Positions 54,433-61,259 of a DNA stretch of 61,259 bases are shown here, one piece after another. The stretch comes from Desulfomonilaceae bacterium. Lineage in GTDB: Bacteria > Desulfobacterota > Desulfomonilia > Desulfomonilales > Desulfomonilaceae. The DNA is taken from assembly GCA_031082285.1 (NCBI GenBank), contig JAVHLK010000018.1, positions 1 through 61,259 on the forward strand, written 5' to 3'. The notes below the pieces were generated by a model that saw only the letters and a program-made list of their open reading frames with translations, searched no databases and had not been told where the DNA came from. Position 1 is the first letter of the stretch, and the number at the start of each line of letters is the position of its first letter. The position numbers and the translations under genes are program-made.

Positions 54433-57400
54433 TCAACGCCCAGGGGCCGCTGCCGTCTTGGCTTTACTCTTCTCCGTCTTGGCCTTGATTCTATCCAGAC
54501 CCTTCATTGCCTCGGATGCGTCCAACCCGCCGGATTTGCCGTCCATTTGAGATCCTTTCGTGATTCCCTTCGCGTATCTCGAGAAGGATTCCGCTTCTTT
54601 AAGTCCGTTGGTGTAATATTGTTTCGCCTTCTTCAAATCACCCATATCTTCATAGGTCTTTCCCAACCCTGTATAGGTGTTCAAGAGATGTCCGGCTTTC
54701 GCGCTTTTTTCAAAGGGGACCTTCGCTTTCGTCACGAGATCCAGAGCCTTGTTGAAGTGTTCTATGGCAAGGTCGTATCGAGTCTGAGATCTGAACACGT
54801 CCGCCAAACCCCGGAGTGCCTCGACCTCTCCGTCGAGCCGGGAAAGGTCTCCTTCTCCTCCCGTCTGCCTGTACCCGGCGAGAGACTCCTGGTACAGATC
54901 GAGTGCCTCCTGATATTGATTCTGCCGAGCATAGACCGATGCGAGATTTCTCAGTGCTTCGGCCTCTCCTGTACGATCACCGTGGATTCTCGTCAGTGAC
55001 AGTGCTTTGTCCAAGGACTCGACCGCGTCTGAAGGTCTGCCCCACAAGCCATACGTTTCACCGAGTCGGTTCAAGACCACGGTTTCACCGCCGACGTCAC
55101 CAAGCATCTCGTAAAGCTTCAGCGATTTGATGAGTTGTTCCACGGCCTGGTCGTATTGACCTGTTATCTTGAATACTTCTCCAAGCTTGCCGCTCGCGTG
55201 GGCCTCGCTCCTCAGGTTCCCGGCATGACGTGTCTCCTGCACGTTACGAGTCAGGTAATCGGAAGCTCGTTCATACTGCCCCATATTTGAATGGAAATCC
55301 GCGAGCGCAACCAGGGCATACCCTATGCCCTTGCGGGAATTCTGCCGTTCGAAAGCACGAAGCGCCTGCTCCATCTGCTCGCGTGCCTTTTCATAGTCGC
55401 GTCCGGATCGCGCTTTAAGCTGGAGTGCCTCGGCCTTTTCGAGCATGACGAACCCCTCCTGCGAGCCTCGGGATTCTTTCTCGCGCAATCCTTTCGCTAT
55501 ACGTGCGGCCGACGAGCCGCCCCGGGCCTGCCCCGCATCCCCCACCAGCACGAACGATGCCCAGTAAAACGGGTGACTGTAGTGCTTCTTGAGATTCCGG
55601 ACCTCTGTGCGGGCGATGGCCAACGCGTCGGCCTTCGATCTGCCCTCCTTCAGGTTCCTCATGAAGCTCTCGACCAGGACGACCGACGCCTCTTCCGGCA
55701 CCGTCCACAGGCTCATGAGAACCGACTTTGCACCCGCGTATTGAAAAGCCCGTCCCATGCTCAGGATGCCTTCTCCCACCAGATATTCCCCCAAGCCGGT
55801 CTTGCACGCGGTTAACGCCACGAAATCGGCATTGAGGTCCAGCCCCATTACCTCCGACATTCGCAGATAGCCTGTCTCGCCGCCCGGAACCATATTCAGG
55901 ACCAGCACCGGCTCCATGATGCCGGGAATGTCTTGTCCAAAGTAGCCGTGTGTCCCGAACACGATCGCGCTGTAGCGCCCTAACGGAGAGTTAAAGAGCA
56001 CCGACTTGTCGGCTTCTCTCCCAACATACAGATCCGTCTCGTTGGGATGGAGTTCCTTGACGGCTTTTCCCAGCCTCCCGGTCAACTCGAGCCTCGGCCA
56101 GGTGAATGAGTATTCCGCGCTTGCGCCGGCACGTTCGGGATGCGGGACTTCGTCGACCCGAGATTGCCGGGAGATCTCGGGAGGCGTGCCGCCGACGGAA
56201 GCCTGCTCGCCACGGCCGCTTACCACTTTCCGGCGTACCTGCCCCGGTACGGGCGCCATGGTCCCGTCACCGGAAGAGCCCTGCAACACGGCCGATTCGT
56301 CGGCTTCGGATCGAGTCGCGACCCTAGCCTGCTCGTGACCGGAACCTCCTTCGCCGGGCATCGCGGCTCGTGCGTCGTCGCCTTCCCGCGGTCGTTCATG
56401 GGGTTCCTTCACACGCGGATCGGAAGCGTCGAAGGTGGGATCGGCCATCACCAGCAGCCTGTCCTGTAATGAAGAAGACCGACGCAAGGTTCGTGACAAG
56501 GTCAAGCCCGTGACCGACTGGTGGTAGTTGATGGGATACAGGTCACCCACGTAGGTGATCCCTTCCGGGTACGGGTACATCCCCTCTTTCTTCCACGACG
56601 CCTCCCCCCTGACCACAAGCGCTTCAAACGGCACTTTCCCCAAGATCTCATCCGGGATGATGGTGATCGAGGTTCCACTCGGCACCTCTCTGAGGATACC
56701 CGAGAGGAGCCGATCGTACAGCATCCTGGCCGACTCGACATCGTAGACCTGCAGTTTGGATGGATCCACCTGTTGGTGATCGTCCAAAGGCTTCCGCAAT
56801 TCCGCGATCCGTTCGTACAGATTCCAGCCGGCCAGCGGCACGAACGCGATCTTCTCGACCCTCGATCCTCTCACAAGCTTGGCGCTCACGGCTTCCCCGA
56901 GCACATCGAAGACGATCACGTACTCGTCGGGGTCCAAAGCCGCTTGGTTCAACTCGACGGGCTTTGGATGCCTCGCGGCCGCGTACTCGGGATACCGCTG
57001 CCACAACGTTGCGACAAGTTCCTTGATTCTTGTTTCGACCTCGTTGATCCCCTTGGTTTTTTCGTCGTACAAATTGGGGTCTCGACCGCGGGTGATCAAA
57101 CTCCTGGCCTTCAACAGTGAGGCACGTTTCGCCAGGAGACGGTCCTCCGTGCTCCTCAATTCCTTCGACACGTTGAGATGACTCAGATCCGCCTTCAGAG
57201 CTAAGTGATCGGTAAATCGTCTCGCCTTGGTCACCTCGCCGGGGTAGATCGTCTGGTCCGTCTTACCCTGCTTCTCACCGTTCTTTATTCTGACCCTCGT
57301 CACCCCCTTGGCCGGTTCGGACGGCAAGAACCCGTTTATGGGCACGGCAAAGAAGTTCCCGCGCTCGGACAAGAGCATGCCTTCCCTCATTTCCTCGGCA

Positions 57401-59016
57401 GCGTCCATGCCTTCCGAATAATGCTTTTCGGCCGTTGGGAAATCGCCGTACACTTCAAAAATTCTTCCCAATCCCACGCTTGCGGCCAGAAGGTCTTCCG
57501 TCCTTTTGGTGGTGCGGGCGGATTGGAGGAGCCGGTCAAAGTGGGCTTTGGCCTTCTCGTAGTCGTCTCGGAAAAGAGCCAGTCGGCCAAGGGAGGAATT
57601 GAACCCGGCAGGGATCAAATACGATTCAGCGCGCAGATCGTCGCCCATCTCCAGATACAGGTCGCCGATCGACTTCTTGAGATAGAGATCGGGCAGTCCG
57701 TTGCGTTCACTCATCTCATGTGCAAGGGCGAGATTCTCGACGGCCGCCCAGTATTTGTCCGGTTGTCCCCGCACCCTGCCCCATTGTGCGTAAAGCGATC
57801 CAAGGTCCGTCAGAACGGCAGCCTGGAGCTTGTAATCCTTGATCTTTTCGCTAACTTGGAGCGCCTCCAAATACGACCCCTCTGAGAGATCGAACCTGCC
57901 CTGCACCCGGTAGATCCGCGCGATGTGTCTCTTGGCTTGAATGATGCCTCTGAAGTTCATCGGAGCCGCCGGGCCGGCTTTGGTGAAATTCTCGATTGCC
58001 GCGTCCGGGTCACCTCGGGACAGATGGAGCACCCCTACGTTAATCAGCGTATTGGCCTGACCGGTTACGTCTCCGATTGATTCATAGGTCGCAAGTGCTT
58101 CACCAAAATATCCCGCCGCACCCTCATAGTCCCCGGAAGCCCATTTGGCACACCCAATGTTGCTCAGGAACGCGGCATTGTGCGTGTGGCCTTCCGCAGT
58201 CGGCTGGAGAGCGAGCCCATGCTCGAAATTTCGCACCGCTTCCTGAAAGTTGCCGATCAGAAAATGCACGTTTCCGAGGTTCAGGTAGGCTTTGATTTGC
58301 CCGATTTGATAGGGAAGTTTGAGCGCCTCGGCAAGAGCCGATTGATAATGCTTCAGAGCACTCGTGTGGTCGCGCCAGACGAACTCGGGCATGCCTTCGT
58401 CCATGACCGGGATCACCTGCATCAAGAACGTTCGGGCATCGATGGAACCGTCATTCTCGGGGTGAGCATCGTCGACGGGTGCCGCGGGGGTCGTTTTTTC
58501 AATCGGTGCAGATCGTTTTGCAGGCTCTTGTTGCCGGGAGGGAGCGCCGGCCTTCGAGGGGGACTTACGGCGGCCGTCAAAACCAATGTCATCCCATCGG
58601 TCCTTTGGATTCCAGTCTTCTCCCGGCCCGCTCGATCCCGAGCCCGTTCCGGATCCGCCCGGCCCTATGTGGGTCGAGGACCCGGGGGGTCGCGGAGGCC
58701 GATGGGGTATGACCAGCGGAACGGTACTGAGGATCCCCCCTACCACGCCCTGCCAATTGGGCCCGTGGCCCCCACCTCCGTGCCCTCGTCTCGACGATCC
58801 GCCCTCCCCTCCCCCTCCAAAGGCAAGCAAGACCGGAGGAGGCGGAGATGAGCCGAGGGCTCCATGCTCATCAAGCGTATTCCCGATCCGGCACTCAACC
58901 GTGTTCAGACCTGCCGTCAGGACAAAGAACAACGACGCCAAGGCGATCAAGACGGCCGCCATGATCCATTGGCCGCACACAAGGCAACTCTCCGAGCCGA
59001 GTCGGTCCGTTTCCAT
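54433..59016 (-). CDS. Membrane-anchored TPR-CHAT-TPR protease-like protein
   Basis: A 1527-residue protein. A membrane helix (about 15-39) is followed by a Gly/Pro/Ser-rich linker (60-180), a first TPR array (about 220-540), a helical segment, then a CHAT caspase-like domain (about 680-1165): catalytic His1023 in VFGTHGYFGQ and Cys1071 in ALTACKTGLGE, with SLWTVPEEAS and HPFYWASFVLVGD typical of the family. A second TPR array (about 1190-1485) and a Lys/Ala-rich tail close it. About 95 low-complexity residues (about 867-962) are inserted inside the CHAT domain, before the His. The ATG at 59016 follows GGGGGAGGT. A promoter lies at 59409-59437. CHAT proteins are often activated by partner binding to their TPRs; the location near two caspases suggests a cascade. 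Confidence 0.9.
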   Translation of the reverse strand: METDRLGSESCLVCGQWIMAAVLIALASLFFVLTAGLNTVECRIGNTLDEHGALGSSPPPPVLLAFGGGGEGGSSRRGHGGGGHGPNWQGVVGGILSTVPLVIPHRPPRPPGSSTHIGPGGSGTGSGSSGPGEDWNPKDRWDDIGFDGRRKSPSKAGAPSRQQEPAKRSAPIEKTTPAAPVDDAHPENDGSIDARTFLMQVIPVMDEGMPEFVWRDHTSALKHYQSALAEALKLPYQIGQIKAYLNLGNVHFLIGNFQEAVRNFEHGLALQPTAEGHTHNAAFLSNIGCAKWASGDYEGAAGYFGEALATYESIGDVTGQANTLINVGVLHLSRGDPDAAIENFTKAGPAAPMNFRGIIQAKRHIARIYRVQGRFDLSEGSYLEALQVSEKIKDYKLQAAVLTDLGSLYAQWGRVRGQPDKYWAAVENLALAHEMSERNGLPDLYLKKSIGDLYLEMGDDLRAESYLIPAGFNSSLGRLALFRDDYEKAKAHFDRLLQSARTTKRTEDLLAASVGLGRIFEVYGDFPTAEKHYSEGMDAAEEMREGMLLSERGNFFAVPINGFLPSEPAKGVTRVRIKNGEKQGKTDQTIYPGEVTKARRFTDHLALKADLSHLNVSKELRSTEDRLLAKRASLLKARSLITRGRDPNLYDEKTKGINEVETRIKELVATLWQRYPEYAAARHPKPVELNQAALDPDEYVIVFDVLGEAVSAKLVRGSRVEKIAFVPLAGWNLYERIAELRKPLDDHQQVDPSKLQVYDVESARMLYDRLLSGILREVPSGTSITIIPDEILGKVPFEALVVRGEASWKKEGMYPYPEGITYVGDLYPINYHQSVTGLTLSRTLRRSSSLQDRLLVMADPTFDASDPRVKEPHERPREGDDARAAMPGEGGSGHEQARVATRSEADESAVLQGSSGDGTMAPVPGQVRRKVVSGRGEQASVGGTPPEISRQSRVDEVPHPERAGASAEYSFTWPRLELTGRLGKAVKELHPNETDLYVGREADKSVLFNSPLGRYSAIVFGTHGYFGQDIPGIMEPVLVLNMVPGGETGYLRMSEVMGLDLNADFVALTACKTGLGEYLVGEGILSMGRAFQYAGAKSVLMSLWTVPEEASVVLVESFMRNLKEGRSKADALAIARTEVRNLKKHYSHPFYWASFVLVGDAGQARGGSSAARIAKGLREKESRGSQEGFVMLEKAEALQLKARSGRDYEKAREQMEQALRAFERQNSRKGIGYALVALADFHSNMGQYERASDYLTRNVQETRHAGNLRSEAHASGKLGEVFKITGQYDQAVEQLIKSLKLYEMLGDVGGETVVLNRLGETYGLWGRPSDAVESLDKALSLTRIHGDRTGEAEALRNLASVYARQNQYQEALDLYQESLAGYRQTGGEGDLSRLDGEVEALRGLADVFRSQTRYDLAIEHFNKALDLVTKAKVPFEKSAKAGHLLNTYTGLGKTYEDMGDLKKAKQYYTNGLKEAESFSRYAKGITKGSQMDGKSGGLDASEAMKGLDRIKAKTEKSKAKTAAAPGR

Positions 59017-59408
59017 GGTTACCTCCCCCGCGGGCTCCTGCACGTCGGCAGACCCGTCCACGACATGATCGGAGCGTCCGGTCAAATCAACACGCGTATA
59101 AGACGCAGAGCTTGGTCATTCCGGACCACTCGTCTCCGGACGTGAACGGTCTCATCATCCGTGTAGCGATCACGACGCGGTTCGAGTTCTTACGCCGCGT
59201 CCCCCGTCCTCGCCCCGCGCAGACACCGATCAAGACGAGCGCCCGGTCTGTGGTGAGAGATCGGAAATGCCTGTTGGAAACCCGTCTTCCAAGCTCCTCG
59301 AGACAACGGTTCGAGGCCTCGCGAATCATGCGTTTGACTTCGGATTCTCGAGTCGCCGATTATGCGTACGCGTGCACTCTCCTGACGGGGCAAGTACTGT
59401 CTTAATTT

Positions 59409-59437
59409 AGTGTACTCCTGGAAATCCGCTCGGTCAA
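59409..59437 (-). promoter_or_regulatory. Sigma-70-type promoter for the CHAT gene
   Basis: On the minus strand TTGACC (59437-59432), a 17-base spacer and TACACT (59414-59409). It matches the -35 consensus at five of six and the -10 at four of six. The leader would be about 386 bases. Confidence 0.55.
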
Positions 59438-59565
59438 GGTATGCCGAGCAGAACGACAAAGGCCGGCAAACCTTGACCGCAACAAGGCACCGCCCGAATC
59501 CGTGTGCACGGCCGGTCGGAAAGAGTTACCAATACGTGGGTTTGTTTCCCGAGTTCTGAACGAGA

Positions 59566-59610
59566 AATCCCCCTGAACCTTCCGTCACACGCGGAAGATC
59601 GGGGGATTTC
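59566..59610 (-). terminator. Intrinsic terminator after the cytochrome gene
   Basis: AAATCCCCC (59566-59574) pairs with GGGGGATTT (59602-59610), with an inner CTTCCG/CGGAAG stem. It lies 14 bases past the stop of the minus-strand cytochrome gene. Confidence 0.7.
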
Positions 59611-59623
59611 CCTGATGTGGTCG

Positions 59624-61259
59624 TTACGACTTGTGCTCGCCGTGTTCCTCTTTTATCCCGTACCCTGTGATGATTGCCTTGAAGTTCTCTCCTACCGTCT
59701 CACCGGTTGTGGCGAGATAGAGATGGGCCACCAGGAAGGCCGTAAACAGGCCGCCCAGTACAAGGTGAATCAATCCGAGCACGACCATGCCGCCCATGGC
59801 GTCGATAATCCCGCTAAACGTCATCGGATACATGTAGAGGAGTCCGCTCACGAGCAGAAGCGGCAGGAACAGCAGCTGGAACTGCAGATACGCTATCTTT
59901 TGAAGCGGATTGAACTTGTTGTCTTCACTCGGAGCGTACGGATGGGGTTCGTGTTTGAAGATCCCGTAGCCGTAGAACTTCGCTTGTTTGACCATCCCGG
60001 TGGGGATCTCGCCCTTCTTGGGGAAGTAATGCGAAATCCGCCGCGTGGCGAGGTTATAGATCAACCAGGAGACAAACGCAATCACCGCGCCCCAGCCGAA
60101 CCAGTTGTGGATCGTCACCGACCAATCAAACCAGCCCGGGAACTTCTCGGGCCAGTGCAGCATGATGCCCGTTATGATCAGCATCACGATGCAGAGTGCC
60201 TGGAACCAATGCCACAACCTCTCGAAGAACGGATGGAGCAGGATTTTCTCTTCCGGGAGATGGATGGGCCCTCTGCGTCGCGTCAATATCCTCAGACCGC
60301 CGTGCACGATGGGCAAACCGAAGGTCCCCAGGACCACGAGAATGATGATGGTGTCGAGGGCGGGAATGCGCACCGCTCCCAGCACGTAACCGTAATTCTT
60401 CAGTACGTCCGCGTTGATGAATCCGGTCTGGGTTATGTACGCCATGAACGTCTTTGGCTCGGGCTTTTCCTTTGCCAGAATGGTGTACTTGGTGTGGCAG
60501 GATTCGCAACCGGCAACCTTTGTCTTCACCGCTGCAATATTGTGAACCCCCGGTTCATCGCCCTGATGGCAGATCACGCAGCCCATTTTCAAGTGCAGTT
60601 GGTACTCGTAGAGGTTCGCATGAGCTTTTTCACTGTCCATGCCGTACGCGGTGTGACAGTCGAGACAGGCCTTTTTCCGGAAATCGGCCGCATACTCGTC
60701 CTGGCCTTTTCCATAGTGCACGTCGTGGCAGCCGATACACGTCACTTCTTTCTCGGCCTTCTCTCCGTGTGCGCTCGCCTTGATGCTCTCCACGGACTCG
60801 TCGTGACAGCCGGCGCAGTCCACCAGCTCCAATCGCTGCTTATGAGGAAGGTCTTCGATGTCCGCATGGCACTCGATACACGTGGTGTCCGCGTGCACTC
60901 CTTCGCCATACTTGGTCTCATCGATGGACATGTTCAGTTCGCCCGTCACGTATGGCGGCTTCGTCCTCGCGGGGAGAGGCTTGTCTTCCACCACCACGTT
61001 GTCCAGCCTATCTTCGGCCGACATTTCGAGAATGTCCGGATTGTGGCAGTCAATACAGGATTGATTATCCAGTTCGGTCTTCTCTTCCGCAGCCTCTTCG
61101 GCTTCTTCGGTCTCTTCCGGTTCTTTGGTTTCCTCAGGCTTTGCAGCTTCTTCGGGCTTCGCCGCCTCTTCAGGCTTCGCAGCTTCCTCAGGCTTTGCAG
61201 CTTCCTCAGGCTTTGCAGCTTCTTCGGGCTTCGCCGCTTCTTCGGGCTTCGCCGCTTCC
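59624..61259 (-). CDS. Multihaem cytochrome c fused to a membrane cytochrome b (partial)
   Basis: The N-terminus lies beyond the window. From the window edge: a tandem repeat of EAAKPE units (about 7), an acidic linker, then seven visible haem-c motifs CIDCH, CIECH, CAGCH, CIGCH, CLDCH, CVICH, CESCH. An ATG at 61024 is not the start, because one haem motif (61043-61057) and the repeats lie upstream in the same frame. The C-terminal half is a cytochrome b domain of about five membrane helices with candidate haem ligands in HPFFERLWHWFQAL, TIHNWFGW and LVAHLYLATTGE. This suggests a quinone-linked electron carrier between membrane and periplasm, as in anaerobic respiratory complexes. Partners are outside the window. 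Confidence 0.92.
   Translation of the reverse strand, partial: EAAKPEEAAKPEEAAKPEEAAKPEEAAKPEEAAKPEEAAKPEETKEPEETEEAEEAAEEKTELDNQSCIDCHNPDILEMSAEDRLDNVVVEDKPLPARTKPPYVTGELNMSIDETKYGEGVHADTTCIECHADIEDLPHKQRLELVDCAGCHDESVESIKASAHGEKAEKEVTCIGCHDVHYGKGQDEYAADFRKKACLDCHTAYGMDSEKAHANLYEYQLHLKMGCVICHQGDEPGVHNIAAVKTKVAGCESCHTKYTILAKEKPEPKTFMAYITQTGFINADVLKNYGYVLGAVRIPALDTIIILVVLGTFGLPIVHGGLRILTRRRGPIHLPEEKILLHPFFERLWHWFQALCIVMLIITGIMLHWPEKFPGWFDWSVTIHNWFGWGAVIAFVSWLIYNLATRRISHYFPKKGEIPTGMVKQAKFYGYGIFKHEPHPYAPSEDNKFNPLQKIAYLQFQLLFLPLLLVSGLLYMYPMTFSGIIDAMGGMVVLGLIHLVLGGLFTAFLVAHLYLATTGETVGENFKAIITGYGIKEEHGEHKS
61131..61259. repeat. 18-bp tandem repeat encoding EAAKPE units
   Basis: About seven copies of an 18-base unit run to the window edge, coding for E-A-A-K-P-E in the cytochrome gene on the minus strand. 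Copies differ only at synonymous positions, so the array is under protein-level constraint or recently expanded. Confidence 0.85.

Larger units (their letters stand above)
59017..59623. other. Intergenic region upstream of the CHAT gene
   Basis: About 600 bases with a promoter (59409-59437) directed at the CHAT gene and the terminator of the cytochrome gene (59566-59610). The roughly 390-base transcribed leader between promoter and start codon has no recognised structure. No gene found. Confidence 0.5.

Noticed and set aside
61022-61024. ATG at 61024 as start of the cytochrome gene
   Set aside because: A haem motif CIDCH (61043-61057) and the EAAKPE repeats are in the same frame upstream, so the protein begins beyond the window.

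Overview
The window reads as a chromosomal segment of a Gram-negative, probably strictly anaerobic or sulfidogenic deltaproteobacterium (Desulfobacterota, perhaps Desulfomonile- or Syntrophobacter-like). This is inferred from the gene content: a Kdo transferase (outer membrane), a membrane cytochrome b fused to a multihaem cytochrome c, a membrane-bound sigma-54 activator, cobamide genes, a pyruvoyl-type arginine decarboxylase and high-GC coding. No rRNA, tRNA, phage, transposase or CRISPR array was seen. Most start codons were chosen by eye from Shine-Dalgarno spacing and family length.

Layout. 0.3-1.6 kb: an RRM RNA-binding protein with a long hairpin-containing leader, then a SAM methyltransferase. 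1.7-6.7 kb (minus): cobT, a cobD-cobQ fusion and cobJ, with a 333-base leader carrying an intrinsic terminator before the fusion. 7.3-11.5 kb: a sorbosone-dehydrogenase-like beta-propeller protein divergent from a one-chain [2Fe-2S]-molybdopterin hydroxylase. 11.5-12.7 kb: 1.2 kb without genes, holding repeats. 12.7-18.6 kb: a periplasmic thioredoxin-like protein, and an operon of a Leu/Ile/Val-type binding protein with a membrane PAS/sigma-54 activator. 19.2-24.9 kb (minus): ttcA-ribE-ribBA-ribH-nusB followed by a proline-rich exported protein with its own strong promoter. 25-37.2 kb: ABC-F ATPase, LysE exporter, Ser/Thr kinase with a TPR partner, rsmE, aminotransferase, an envelope protein, and the polyamine pair pdaD-speE. 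37.3-48 kb: asnS, a LolA/LolB-like protein with waaA, a Sua5/YciO protein, nrdR-ribD, a NusG-II/Gx-transporter pair, a radical SAM/SPASM protein and asnB.

48-59 kb is the most unusual region: a zinc-ribbon/TPR/DUF2314 protein, two consecutive exported caspase-like (C14) proteases, each with an EF-hand loop and a possible DUF4384-like tail, and a 1527-residue membrane-anchored protein with a CHAT protease domain between two TPR arrays. All three proteases keep the His-Cys dyad and appear to act at the envelope. A 316-bp array of six hairpins separates the CHAT gene from the caspases; a shorter copy of the same element lies inverted at 11.5 kb. The window ends inside the multihaem cytochrome gene, in an 18-bp tandem repeat.

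Riboflavin genes are complete but split: ribE-ribBA-ribH-nusB near 21-24 kb and nrdR-ribD near 42-43 kb.
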